Source: Ustilaginoidea virens
Taxonomy: Eukaryota > Ascomycota > Sordariomycetes > Hypocreales > Clavicipitaceae
Assembly (NCBI RefSeq): GCF_000687475.1
Contig: NC_057316.1
Location: forward strand, 5,022,001 to 5,086,000
DNA: 64,000 bases
Direction: 5' to 3'
Below, in pieces: positions 1-11,360 of this stretch. The position numbers were made by a program, and so were the translations under genes. The notes under the pieces are model-generated. The model was not told the origin of the DNA and made no database searches. It saw only the letters and a list, made by a program, of their open reading frames with translations. Numbering within the stretch: position 1 is the first letter of the stretch; each line of letters starts with the position of its first letter.

Positions 1-1108
1 CCCGACGATGCAAGCAGAAACGCGTCGGCGAGGTGGTGCGGCCGCCGGGTTCCGTGATTGCCGAGACCAGAAACGACGTTTCTCCTTCAGCGCAGCCGCG
101 CGTCTTTATTAGGCGCCGGCTGCGAAGCGCAAGCGCAGGCGCAAGCGCAAGCGTCGACGGGGCAGACCGAAGCAGGAAAGGGGGGTCGGCTAAGCGCACG
201 GGCTTTTTTTTTTTTATTTTTTTTTTACCTTTAGAATCGTGGCGTGGCGTGGCGTGGCGAGGCGTGGCGTGGCGTGGCGAGGCGTGGCGTGGCATGGCGT
301 TTCTCTTGGGTCTTTTAGAGTTGCTTGGCTTTCTGGAGGCTCCGCAGGCCACGCCGTCCTATGTTTTGCTGCGTTGGCCAAAGCGGGCGTCCGCGATGAT
401 CGGCAGAAACTTGGCGAGGTTTAGTTTTGTTCGCCAGCTCGGATGAACGATACCCCGCCCCGGGAGCGCGGTGCGTCGCCGGCGTTCTGAATCAGGAAAG
501 GCCCAGAGCAGAGCACGTGCGGGCGGGCGGGCGGGCAAACTGAACCCGGCCCGGCCACCGCCGCCAGCCGGCCGCGCCAGCTGGCAGTTCTGCCGCTGAA
601 GCCGGCATCACGAGAGGTGCGAGAGCAAAGCCTCGTTCGTCGTCCCACCAGACGGCTTCGACTGCACTGCCCGCCCCCGTGCCGCGGGCAGCAATCCCAC
701 GACCGTCCTGCCAGACCGCTGCCGGGCGCACGGCGCATATCAGCTGCCAGCCGACCTCTGCCGAGGACTCGGGACTCGGGAGTCGGACGCCCTCGCCGTT
801 CCCGGCCCACCAACCCGGCCCACCCCCTAACCAGCGATCCCGGCCAGCGACCCCGGCATCTCCTCGAGCTTGTCCCAAACACTATTCGTATGCACCCCCC
901 CACGATCGACGTTGCCGAAATCACCAAAAACCGCAAACATGCCCCTGGACCTTGCGTCACCTCGCCTCCCGTCCCGGCCATTCCGCACCGCCCGCACCGC
1001 CACAGACCCTTAAAAGCTGCGCTCCAACCCCCCCCTTTCTTTTTCGTCTCGCCTCGCCTCACATCGCCTCGCCTCACATCGCCTTGTCTCGTCTACCCAT
1101 CGCCCACC
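1..1108. other. Intergenic, GC-rich, simple repeats
   Basis: No gene is supported here. It holds two T-runs near 204-226, an array of GGCGT/GGCGA pentamers at about 239-300, and a C/T-rich stretch with a repeated CTCGCCTCACATCG-like unit at about 1046-1087, immediately before the start codon at 1109. That last stretch is probably the pyrimidine-rich leader of the downstream gene. The long open frames in this interval are GC-rich chance frames with repetitive translations. Confidence 0.5.
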
Positions 1109-1616
1109 ATGCGCTCCGCCTTCGCCCTCGCCCTTGCCCTCGGGTACGACAACTTCAGTCCCTCCCCACCCCTGCCTTTCCCACCAGACCTCCAGCTCAC
1201 ATCTCCTAGGGCGAGCGCCTCCCCGGCAACAACGTCCACACCCGCGCCGCCCACGCCCACGCCCACCGCGCCAAAGGAATGCGCCGTCACCAACACGCAG
1301 ACCTGGTATGGGGGCCAGTGCGACGGCTGCCGGTACGAGCCGGACCCCAACGCTTGCGTCGCAGATGGTACGTGGGCGCTGAGAAACCCCCCTCGGGCTG
1401 CGGGACAGAAGCTGACTTTTTGTTTCTTTTTTTTTTTTTCTTTTCTTTTTTTTTTTTTTGTGTTCTTGCGCTTTGCTAGACATCCTCACGTTGCCGTGTG
1501 GGTGTACCAGGGCGACCGACGTGGAGGCTGTGACTACGACGGTTTGCGCGGCGACCCCTGGCGCGCACAATTGCCGGACCGGGTATATGTATACTACTAC
1601 TAGGCCGGGGTGCTAG
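1109..1616 (+). CDS. Small cysteine-rich secreted protein (3 exons)
   Basis: Proposed exons are 1109-1143, 1210-1367 and 1480-1616, giving 109 residues. The start MRSAFALALALGASASP is a typical signal peptide with a likely cut after ASA. A Pro/Thr-rich spacer (residues about 20-36) follows, then a compact C-terminal region with nine cysteines, including QCDGC and PCGC pairs and a terminal Cys just before the stop. Both introns have GT/AG ends; the second (113 nt) contains long T-runs. Splicing is supported because the joined frame stays open and concentrates all cysteines in one domain. Small size, secretion and disulfide-rich sequence fit an extracellular or effector-like protein, but I recognise no family. 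It is convergent with CFT1. Confidence 0.65.
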
Positions 1617-1848
1617 GACGCATACGCAACCCCCCATGTTGTTCGATTGAGCAAGGAAAGAGACGACGAGAGAGACGACGAGAGAGACGACGCGAGGAAA
1701 CGAAACAGCTGCAATGGATGACTTGGGGCCATCAGCATGAACATGAATGCCTTGGCCTCGACTTGTGTGTGTGCGACTGACTCACTTTGTCTGCTCGTGA
1801 TTTATATATACCCTTTCTTGTTTTCGCATTCCCCCCCCCCCCGTCCAG

Positions 1849-2251
1849 TTAAAAATACGCCAAGCCAGACCATCCCAGCACGGCTTCCAGATCGTCTCGT
1901 AAATCAGCTGCGCTGTCGTACCCCCCCCTCGCGGCAATGTCTGCTCTCTTGGCCGCCCCCAGCTCGCTCCACCTCGCCAGCACTGTTCCGTCAACCAGCG
2001 CGCGACCAGACGAGGCCGCCGTCTCCACCCCGACCGACGCTGATGATGGCTCGTCGCTCGCGTACCGATGCGCCTTGGTGTGCAGCCCGCCGTGCGCCGC
2101 GATCGCCGGGTGCAGCTGGTTCGTCACCGACAGCAGCCGCCTGTACGTCGACTCGGCCAGCGGAGCCAGCGCCGCCAGCTGTCCTGACGGGCAGGCCAGC
2201 AGCAGAATGTGTCGAGACGTGTTCCGCGCCGCTGGGGGGTGCTTGTTCGAT

Positions 2252-2289
<38 letters not shown>

Positions 2290-5200
2290 TGGCAGCGTCC
2301 GCGGGAGGAGCAGCGTCGACGTCGGCGTGTTGGGCGTCACGCAAAACGACGTCTGGTGAAGCAGCAGATGGCCCTGCAGCGACTTGGGGTGCTCCGGGTT
2401 AAACTCCAGCACGTGCAAGTCTCCCTCGGCGTCCACGGCCACCAGGGACAAGTCTTCGCCCTCTGGCAGGAAATCCGCAACCAGGAGCCGCAGCTTGCCG
2501 CCGCTCTTGCCCAGCACCTTGAACGTGTACGGCTCCTCCGTGTACCCTGCCAACCAGAGCCCCTTGAACGCGTCGGCCATGACGCAGAGCCCCGTCCCCG
2601 CCAGCTCCCTGACGCTCGACACGTGGCAGCTCATGTCCAGGAATGCCACGGGCAGCAGCGAGCCGTCCTCCTTGAGGCCCCGCACCATGCATTTCTGCCC
2701 CTGCGCCATCAGCATGAGACCCTGCGCCCCAATCTCCGACAGCGCCGTGACCGCGCCTCTGGGTATCTCCTCCTTGGCCACCAGCTTGAGCCTCTTGCTC
2801 GTCTCCGGGCGGCCCGGCTCCGGTATCACCGTCACAATGTCAAACACCTGCACCCGTCCCCTGGTCGGCAGGTCCTCACCCTTAGCGAGCGCCGTGCCCA
2901 CCGCAACGAGCATCTTCCTTTCCCTCGTCTCCTCTGATACCTCGAGGTGCAGCGTCTTCATGCTTTCCATCGACTCGCAAGCCTCCATCTCCACCGTGTG
3001 AATCACCGTCCACGTGACAGGATTGATAAGTTTGAGAAGCCCTCGGGCCACGGTGGGTGCGAAGCTGACGGATTCTCTGGCCCACTCTTTGTGGTAATCG
3101 TCATCCTTGGGCAGCTCAAACCTCTCGGCGGTGGCGCAGGCTACCACGTACGTGCCGGTAGGGTCATGGTAGGATATCATGCTGACTGTGCTGCCCAGGG
3201 AAATCTTCCTGACGGAGAGACCCAGCTCGGTGAGGTTCGTCTCGCTGGGAAGCTGCGTGACCCTTGCGATGCCTTCCGTATCGGCGTAGATGAAGCCCCG
3301 GTCGCAGCCTTCCGTGTGAAACGTGCTCATGCCCCGTACTCCCAAGCCTTGCAGGCCCACCACACGAGGTAAGCTCTTGCTGGACTTCAAGACGAAGCTC
3401 GGGGACGAGCCCGGTAGGAACACGGCACAATAGCCTTGAACGTTGGCGCACCTTCTTAGAGGAACGAATCGCGGCGGCTCTTCAGCCTCGTCCTCCAAAG
3501 GTGCGGGGGTAGACGTGGCAAGAACCGAGTTTGTCGCCTTTTTAAAAAGTAGTGACGACAAGAGTGTTGGACTCGAGCCGTCTTCATGGTGTCTGACTGG
3601 CTCGTAGAGCACTAAATCATCCGTCGAGAGCCGCGCCTGCATCTTTTGTCAGCTTCAGAGGTTTGCCCATGCGGCGTGCGTGTCGTCTTACAATCAAGTA
3701 TGGCGTTTGAGAAATGGCGTCGCCAAGGTCGGCCACGAGGATCTCGGTGATGGTTTCCTTGCTTGCGCCTTTGCGAGCTACAAAGTCGGCCGACAAGAAC
3801 GGGGGAATAGAAGTAAGAGCCTCGGCGATGAACACAGGCTTGGATAGGTTGGGCAACTCGTATACCTGTTTTGCTTAGCCATCGTTCCCACCGCTATTCG
3901 CAAGAGAAAACCCCCAAGGGCTTACATGTAAGGCACCACTCGTGCTAAGCAGAAACATCATAATGTGGCCTGGTTCATCCGGGCTTTGTTCGCCAACGGT
4001 TGCTCGAAAAAGTCCTTGCACGTCGTTGTACAAACACCCTGATACCCATCTGCTTGATTTTATGGAACCATCCGGCTTGGCAACTTCCTCCAGCTCATTG
4101 TTGCTGTCAATCTGAGCAACGAAAACGCTGCCGTCGTCTCGTATCAGAAGCAGATACGGATCGACGATGCTGGCACTCGTGACTCGTGGTTCGGCTCCCG
4201 TTTCCTCGTCCAGCATGGGCAGAATCTGGCTAAGCCCAAGATCTGCAAGTTCTCGGTTAGCAGCCATTGCCATCAAAAGGCGCTCAGGGTGCCCTCTCCC
4301 TCGCATGTGAAGCTCACCTCCGTCGTAACATCGCACTTCCGACTTCAAAACTTGAATGACGCGCATCTGTTTGCCCATTGTCCCAGCCTCCACGGTGAAG
4401 CCGGCCGCCGGCTCGAACTCGGTATCTTTTAGCGTTTCAAACCCAGCGGATGTCAAGGCGTACACATCTGATGTCTCATATCCGTCAAGATCCACCTTTG
4501 CTACTATCATGTATTTGTCGTATTGTCCCGTGGCGTCATAATCGCTCGCTACCTGCGCGCTCGACCCTAGCGATTTGGGTATTGGTTTCTTGACACACAT
4601 GGTCCAGAAACCGCGCGCCTCGGGAAAGTCAAATCTTCCAATAACCTTGGGTTGAATGTACTTGTTGAGCAGGGCGACCGAGCCGCTGGATTCTTTCCCG
4701 ACGGCACAGGCCAACTCCAACTCGGCAGTCACGCCTTTTGATAACGTAGCTTCCTCGCTTTCCGGAGTAGACGCAGGGGCTCCGCACGCAAAGTCTCGGA
4801 TCGGCGCAATGCTGAGGAGGGCATCGTGTATACCGAAGCTGACTTCCCCCGACTTGGAGGTGCCGTTGGCGCCCTGGTTCGGCTTTGATTCGCTAGAGTC
4901 GTTGCCGTACAGGTCATCGTCTTCTTCATCCTCTAGGTCAAGATCATCCACGTCCAGAGCTAACTCAGGGTCTAGCAGCCGTGACCGCTTCCGTTTTTCT
5001 TGGCTGTGTTTTCGAGACCAACCCAGCACAACAGAGTCACTGCTTTCGCTCCCGAGGAACAGGGCGTTCTTGCCGACCCTGGAAATGCACGACACTTGGC
5101 TTTTGATCAAGTTGCCTCCACTAGCCGGATCAACCAGCTTCACGCTTATCCCAGACACGGTGCGGCCGTCGATTCGGAAACAAACAATGGCCAACCTTCC

Positions 5201-6400
5201 GTTCCGCAGCACCAACAGCAGGTCACCGACATCGGCCGACAGCAATTCTACGGCACAGTTTTCCAGCCTAAATCCCAGTTCGGACTGGTCCACCAAGCTG
5301 AAGGATGTCATTTGCTTCGCCATGTCGTTGACCGCCACGCCGTTGGGTTTGCCGGATTGGTCGATGTGAATGAGCTCGTTTTCGCCAACCAACAGTGCTC
5401 CTCCCATTGGCGCGGGGAGGGCGACAACTCTGAACAGATCCTGCGGCAGACCAGTCACGGACAGAATGGTTGTCGATGCTCTCTGCTGCAAGTCCAGAGT
5501 GATGACCTTGTAGGTGAGGTGGTCCCTGATGCCAAGCGCTGGGGATGGCGCCTGCGTTGAGGACAAGATGCCAAAGGTCGGTTCCCTGTATTCGTGCAGG
5601 AAGGCTAGGTGAACGGGATGCAGCAAGGTTGGGTCCAGCAGCGGCAAGCGGAGGACGAAAGAAGGTGTGTAGCGAGACTTGACCAGATGGCCTTCTCCGT
5701 CCCCGTTTGTGACCACGGGCTGTTCCTTGAGCGGGCGGGGTCCATCGAGGTCCTGGTCCCAATCGCCCATTTCCATATCCTCCTCGCTCCGGGAAAAGGG
5801 CAAGATGGCAAGATTGCGGCTCCCAAACTTGAAAGCCACGCACCTGCTGCCCGGATCGGCGGCCAGATAGTTGACGTGGTCGCCAAAGCCGAGCTCCCAC
5901 GGCGCTCCTTGAAGCTCGTCCTTTTCGTAATAGTGAATCGAGGCCGTCTCGAGGGCGTTTCTCCGGGGATCCCATTCCGTCAGGCACATCTTTGCTGCCT
6001 TGTAGGCTAGCAGCAAAGCTTCGCCCCCCGAAGCGGTGTTGCTGACTTTGACGCGCGCCAATCCGACGACGGTGCCGGCCAGTGGAAGCTCGGCGACGAG
6101 TATGAGCTTTGTGCGGTTTGCGCGATCGGTGCGCACAATCATGGACTCGCCGCCGAGGAACGAAGCCTCGAGGCCGTCGTCGTCATTGATGCGGTGATCA
6201 AAGTGTTGGTCGTCGTCTTTGGCCGACGATTGCGGCCCTCGATGCTGCGAATCTAGCTCGGCGGAAATGTTCTTGGTCTCGAAGACTTGCAGAAGCGATC
6301 CCTTTGCAATGACGAGGTTATTGGCGGTGGCAGAGGTCAATGGCAAGCTCAAAGAGTGAGTGACGGCCGAAGGAGCCACGAGCTCGGTATAGACATGCAT
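1849..6400 (-). CDS. CFT1: CFT1 / CPSF160, cleavage and polyadenylation factor subunit
   Basis: This is the large scaffold subunit of the cleavage and polyadenylation factor, which acts in the nucleus on pre-mRNA 3' ends. Exons, in coding order: 6400-3926, 3865-3692, 3642-1849 (introns 60 and 49 nt), about 1480 residues, a normal length for fungal CFT1. The protein begins MHVYTELVAPSAVTHSL and carries MMS1-like N-terminal and CPSF-A C-terminal beta-propeller sequence. An in-frame ATG at 6415 would add five residues; 6400 is preferred because the family starts at the M-x-x-Y-T-E motif. A second acceptor at 3636 would shorten the last exon by two codons. An acidic patch (DVDDLDLEDEEDDDLYG) lies mid-protein, and an alanine run of about 13 codons encoded by a GCC repeat (2250-2291) lies in exon 3. 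Confidence 0.93.
2250..2291. repeat. GCC trinucleotide run inside CFT1
   Basis: A nearly perfect (GCC)n stretch of about 14 units encodes polyalanine on the minus strand within CFT1 exon 3. It is flanked by short Pro/Ser/Asn-rich sequence, so it probably lies in a surface loop of the propeller rather than in a structural strand. Confidence 0.85.
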
Positions 6401-6519
6401 TGTGGTGGCAGGCACATTATCCCAGTGACGGCATGGGTGGAGGCCAGCGAGGAGCTTCCCAAAGCTGGAGCCAGCTTGAAGTTGTCCGGGGTCGAGGCAA
6501 TGGACCGTCTATCTGCGCG

Positions 6520-6574
6520 GATGTTGATGTTGATGTTGATGTTGATGTTGATGTTGATGTTGATGTTGATGTTG
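6520..6574. repeat. GATGTT hexamer array upstream of CFT1
   Basis: About nine perfect copies of a GATGTT hexamer lie some 120 bp upstream of the CFT1 start codon, in its promoter or 5' leader. In each frame it would read as a dipeptide repeat, which produces spurious open frames on both strands. Confidence 0.9.
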
Positions 6575-6738
6575 CGTGTCGCTGTCGCAAAGAGATTGGA
6601 TTTTGCCAGAGGCTGGGTGTGGGGAATAACCAAATGGAATCAATCCCAGCCAGTTCCGACATTTACACGGATCAACTGCCCGCCGCGGCGCCGGCCGTAC
6701 CAGTACCAGTACCAGACCAGACCAGACGAGACTACATA

Positions 6739-7477
6739 TCAACCGACCTATGCCCCCCCCTAGTCATTCGACCCCCCCATAATAACTTAACAGACCTGAC
6801 CAATGCTCTTTCCTAATATAGAGATACGCTAATAAATAGTAGTAGATCCTTTAATATATAGTAGCCACTAGACTATAAGTAACTTTATATATATTTTTCT
6901 ATAGTGAGTGACTTCCCTTATATTTTTACTAGGTATCCCTACCTAAGAACCTAATATTAAAAGTAGATAAAGTACCTTTATATAGACTTTTATATAGAAA
7001 GTGACTTCCTTTCTTTTATTAGGTAGGTACCTAGGTCCTTAGGTACTCTACGTAGAAAAAGTACCTTTATATATATTTTTCTATATAAAGCGACTTCTTA
7101 TATTTCTACTAAGTACCTAGGTACTAGGGATAGAAAGAGAGGTACCTTTATATATATATTTCTATAGAAAGTGACTTCTTCAATATTCTTACTAGGTACC
7201 CTTACGTAAGAACCTAATAAAACAGCAGAGAAAGTATTTCTCCTTATATTTTCTAAGGAAAGTGACTTCTTTAATTTCTTTTACTAGGTACCCCTACCTA
7301 AGAACCTAGTAAAATATCAGAGAAAGTACTTCTCTATATAGTTTTCTATATAAAGTGACCTGACCCACTATTCCCTAATGAACCAATTATATTAAGAGTA
7401 TAGCCCATAGCAATGGTCAGGTCAGTTAAGTTATTATGGGGGGGTCGGATGACAAGGGGGGGACATAGGTCGGTTGA
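6739..7477. mobile_element. MITE-like element with ~69-bp terminal inverted repeats
   Basis: The ends 6739-6807 and 7409-7477 are inverted copies of each other with about five mismatches, both starting TCAACCGACCTATG. The 600-bp interior is strongly AT-rich, unlike its surroundings, with no credible coding frame. It contains six imperfect tandem units anchored on GTGACTT-like boxes near 6908, 7001, 7089, 7171, 7262 and 7355 (spacing 82-93 bp), each with CTAGGTACC-type and TTTATATA blocks. No clear target-site duplication is visible next to the ends. This fits a non-autonomous DNA transposon (MITE) or a degenerate remnant. Confidence 0.8.
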
Positions 7478-8220
7478 CCTGTACCCTCAGACCAGACCAG
7501 CTGCTTACAGCTGACACCAGGGCGTCAGCGGGTCCCCCGCAGCAGCGACGTACCGAGGAACCTCCTGCCAGGAGGGTATGTGGAGCATGTGGAAAGTACG
7601 GAGTACCACCGGCAAGTCCGTACAGGTGCTGGGTTAGGTTAGGTACCTCGTAAGGTACCTCCTGCCCGCTGCTGCAGCTTGCATGGAGCTATCCACCCCT
7701 GGCCCAGGGAAGCAGCGCATCTACGGATAAACAGGCTGAGAACATGCATTCCTTGCATTTGCATTCCCTTGCATTCTTGCATTCCTAGCAGTCGTGCATT
7801 CCTTGACAGACAGCCGCAGCAGCGTCACGCGTTGTGACTCGCCAGCCCGCCCATGACGGACGGCTCTCCGCACTTGGATGCGTCGACCGTTGTGGTCCGC
7901 CCACGTCACGTCTCGACTATTGCGTCACGAAGCAGCGCCCCCCCCCCTTCCCTCTTCCCGGTGCAACGCTCATCTGAAACAGCCTCTCGCCCCCTTCACT
8001 CTCTCAGCCCCAGCTCTACCATGAACTCTTAGTTTTCTACAAGCTTGCGATTCTTGTTCCCAAACCACATCGCCAGTGCAACCTCGCTCGGCTTTTTGCT
8101 TTCCCTGCGGCGGAACCGGAAATCACAATCATAAATACAAGCGCCCGCGAAGCTTCAGCCCACAATCAAAAGCCCACAACCAAAAGAAGCCTTGGCCGAG
8201 GCTCGTGCCGACTGAGCGCG
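7478..8220. other. Promoter region of the LMBD1-like gene
   Basis: No gene is supported. The segment contains one TACGGAGTA 9-mer (7597-7605), GGTACCT-type palindromic blocks near 7632-7665, an array of GCATTCC/TTGCATT units at 7745-7787, and a GC-rich stretch leading to the start codon at 8221. It is the likely promoter and 5' leader of that gene. Confidence 0.5.
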
Positions 8221-10011
8221 ATGGCTGACGCAGGTCTGATACAGACCAGTTTAATCTGGATCACCTACGCCGTCGCCGTGGGCCTCTGTCTCCTAGCTGC
8301 CATAATCACGACCTTCACATGGCAGACGCCGCGCGATCGCTCCGCCGTCGTCAGCATCGTCGCCATCATCAGCCTCACTTCGCTACTGGCCACTGTCCTG
8401 CTCTTACCCGTCGACATCGCTCTCGTCTCGGCCACGGGCTCCGTGTCGCAAGGCACCAAGAAGGACTGGGCCACGCCAGAGAGGGTCGGGAGCATTCTGC
8501 TGACTCTCAAGATTGTCTACTACAGCTTGTACAGCGTCGACGCGCTGCTTTGCCTCGTCATCATTCCGTTTGCCTACTTTTGGTACGAGGAATACGATGA
8601 GATCGAGTTTGAAGAGGAAGGGCGAACCTGGCAAAGCCGCTTCTTGGCCTCTGTCAAGTACACCTTGTTCTTCGTGGCCTTTGTCGTCGTCTTGTTCCTG
8701 CTTGGCTTTTTCGTTCCGTCGCCCGGGGATCCCTCCCACGGACAGCGCTGGGACCTGGACTATTTCAAGCATCTGCTTGCGGTGAGCCATGCCGAAAAGG
8801 CATTGACCTTCGCCCTCGGCCTTTTGGTGACTCTGGGAACACTGCTGTATGTCGTCTACACCGGCTCGGGGCTCGCCCTGATGCCCGTGTCTCTGATCAA
8901 GTCCGCCCCGGCCATTTCGGCCCCGCAGCTGTCGGCAACGACCGCCTCGCAGCTCGAGCAGAACCGCGAGCGCCAGCGCCAGCTGGAGATGCGAAACGTC
9001 GGCCGTCAGGAGGGCATGTCTCGCAAGGACCGTCGAGAGCTGGATGCGCTCGTGAGAGAGGAGCAGACCCTTGTGCGCAGGGAGCGCCTCGCCGCCGAGG
9101 CCCAGGGAGAAGGCAGGAGCAAAGTGTATCAGGCTTGGCTCAAGATTTGCGTCTTGCTGCGGCCGGTCAAGATGCTGGGCGGAATCCTTCTGCTCGTCGT
9201 CTCCGTCCTCGTCTGGGTCTCCATGCTCATCACGGGCATCGACAAGGCCAAGAACTCGGTCTGCAAACATCGATGCGGATACATCCTCGGCCGCATCCAC
9301 ATCTTCCAGCCGCTCAACTGGGCCTTTGTCAAGCTTGCCCGCGTCTTCCCCCTCGACTATGTCTTGATGGCGCTGCTGATCCTGTTCCTCTTCAGCAGCA
9401 CCATCTCCGGCATAGCCGCCGTCGGCATCCGCTTCCTCTGGATCCGCATCTTCCAGATCCGACGGGGCCGCACCGCGCCTCAAGCTCTGCTCATCGCAAC
9501 CGTCATGCTGACGCTCGTCATCCTGGCCATCAACTACGCCGTCACCATGTTGGTCGCGCCGCAGTACTCCATCTACGGCACACAAACCTTTTGCTCCAGC
9601 AAGCCCGACCACCCTGGCGCGCAGCCCTCTTGCAGGGATCGTCCCGACCTGATCAAGCCGTGCTCCGAGGCCTTGAACGTTGCGCACGCCAAAGACATTT
9701 GCACACCTTCCGTCATGTCCACCTTTCTCAACCGCATCAGCATCACGTGGCCGTTCTTTGGCATCATTGACTTTTGGGCGCAATTTGCCTTTTTGGGCGT
9801 GTTTTTGATCGTCTTCCTCACGGCCCTGGTGCGCAGCCCCAAGGTGAGCATGACCGAGCTGGACGAAGATGCCGAGGCAGACGAAGAGGAGAGTCTGCTG
9901 GCTGCGACGGGTCGACGTTTCAAAGCCACCTGGGACGACGTACGGGGCAGGCCGCACGGGTATGGATCTGGCCGGGTCGATGGAGGAGACGGCACCTCGT
10001 CAAGGGCCTGA
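8221..10011 (+). CDS. Probable lysosomal/vacuolar cobalamin transporter (LMBR1 domain)
   Basis: A single-exon gene of 596 residues matches the fungal LMBD1-type proteins annotated as probable lysosomal cobalamin transporter, and its length is usual for that family. It starts [20 protein letters not shown] and has about nine hydrophobic segments: four or five in the first 230 residues, then a charged cytosolic region rich in Arg/Glu/Gln (about 245-305), then four more. A cysteine-bearing luminal loop follows the penultimate segments (FCSSKP...PSCRD...DICTPS). The tail is acidic ([14 protein letters not shown]). In animals LMBD1 exports cobalamin from lysosomes; whether fungal members carry cobalamin is not established, so the family assignment is firm and the substrate is not. 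Confidence 0.88.
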   Translation: MADAGLIQTSLIWITYAVAVGLCLLAAIITTFTWQTPRDRSAVVSIVAIISLTSLLATVLLLPVDIALVSATGSVSQGTKKDWATPERVGSILLTLKIVYYSLYSVDALLCLVIIPFAYFWYEEYDEIEFEEEGRTWQSRFLASVKYTLFFVAFVVVLFLLGFFVPSPGDPSHGQRWDLDYFKHLLAVSHAEKALTFALGLLVTLGTLLYVVYTGSGLALMPVSLIKSAPAISAPQLSATTASQLEQNRERQRQLEMRNVGRQEGMSRKDRRELDALVREEQTLVRRERLAAEAQGEGRSKVYQAWLKICVLLRPVKMLGGILLLVVSVLVWVSMLITGIDKAKNSVCKHRCGYILGRIHIFQPLNWAFVKLARVFPLDYVLMALLILFLFSSTISGIAAVGIRFLWIRIFQIRRGRTAPQALLIATVMLTLVILAINYAVTMLVAPQYSIYGTQTFCSSKPDHPGAQPSCRDRPDLIKPCSEALNVAHAKDICTPSVMSTFLNRISITWPFFGIIDFWAQFAFLGVFLIVFLTALVRSPKVSMTELDEDAEADEEESLLAATGRRFKATWDDVRGRPHGYGSGRVDGGDGTSSRA

Positions 10012-10464
10012 AAGCGGAATGTTTTGCGCAGTTCTGAAAACAAATTTAATTTTTTTTTGGACGCAAAGGAATCCAAACAGAGAGCACGCTTGCTTGGTGT
10101 AAAAACTGTAAGGAGGTTGATGGATGATTCAAGATTGCATACTGGGCTGATTCAGGAGACTACAACACATGGTCAGGTCAGGCAGGAAGGCGTAGGGATT
10201 TTTTTTTGTCTATTTTGTCTAGTTCTTTAATCTGGACCGAATTGAAAAACCAAGATTGCAACATCATTCTGCAGCACTACCGCGACCTGTGACGTCCACA
10301 TTATCCGTCAAGGTGACCAACGCTGCATCTTGCTCTTCTCTTCTCTTCTCTTCTCTTCCCTTCTTTTCTCTAGTCTCTGGTTTCTTCTCCCCGGTCCATA
10401 TCCACACGGCTTTCCATTGCTCTCAAACCAACCATGAACGATTCGGCGCATAGCCGCTCAGACC
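10012..10464. other. Convergent 3' region
   Basis: This is the gap between the converging LMBD1-like and B-box genes. It contains T-runs and a CTTCT/TTCTC pentamer array near 10333-10370. No gene is visible. Confidence 0.5.
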
Positions 10465-11360
10465 CTACGCCCCCAAAGCAACCTCCTTGTCGTCGTCCTT
10501 CGCCAACTCCACAGCCCTATGCGATGGATGGTCGAAATGCGCCGCCTCCCCAACGTGCATCTCTCTCCAGCACCTCGCGCAATACACGTCCTCACACCCT
10601 ATACACCGCAGCGTGGCGTCCTCCAGGCAAACGGTGCACCACGACTTCATGTCGTCGTCTGTATAGCGTGTCCTGGAAGTCAACTTGCTGAACTTGGCAG
10701 GCTTTGAAGGTCTGGACGTAGGTACAGAAGGAAGAGTGAATACGGAGCGCAAGGCAGCCATGCGCACCAGAATGTCATCTATCGCGGCACACGAGGGAGC
10801 GGTTTCCGGTGCGCTTGGAAGCTCAAACGGCGGCACATCGCCCGTCTCCCCGGGATTGGAATCCAGTTCAGCTTCCTCCTTGCACTGGGCTATAACGTCG
10901 TCTACCTCCTGGCTCGCTTGATCAACGTCGGAGTGATCGGTTTCGCAAACGTGCGAGACGTCCGCGGGCACAGAAGCACACAGTTGGTCCAGCAGGGCTG
11001 TTACATCCTGGGGTTCCGCGGGAGGGCCGATGGCGAGCATCTCCTCGAGAGCATTGTCGTCCGTCTTGAACACGGCGTCTACGTCATCCGCCGTTGTCTC
11101 GGGTGCGTTTGTGTCTTGCGCTGGGAGAGGTTGTCGCTGTCGCGGGGCTGGAGAGTCTGCCTTGCTCCGAAGCAATCTAAACCTCGCCGCGAGAACGTCT
11201 CCACTTGTGGGGGACTTGGCTCTCTCCATGACGTCGATTTGGACTCTGTGTGGTGTATCAGCAGGTGGCGCGATGAGGGGAGTGACGTTGGAGCATACGG
11301 GGATGTGCTTGCCCCGCCGAGGGCACGGAGACGCTCAAGGAGCGCCTTGTCGTCGGGCAT
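10465..11360 (-). CDS. ANCHR-like protein with C-terminal B-box-type zinc finger
   Basis: Exons are 11360-11299 and 11245-10465 with a 53-nt GT-AG intron, giving 280 residues. The short first exon starts MPDDKALLERLRALGG, the N-terminal motif of fungal proteins related to ANCHR/ZFYVE19. The middle is acidic and probably disordered. The C-terminus (about residues 222-265) holds a B-box-like zinc module, with Cys pairs in CTVCLEDATLRC, CEDVYCARCW, then H-x-G and HFDHPSH. Human ANCHR delays abscission with VPS4 and ESCRT-III; transfer of that role to the fungal protein is inference. The first exon matters, because the second exon alone would drop the family's N-terminal motif. Confidence 0.72.

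Noticed and set aside
617..1603. 328-codon frame at the left edge
   Set aside because: Runs through promoter, introns and T-tracts of the small secreted protein gene; only parts of it are exons.
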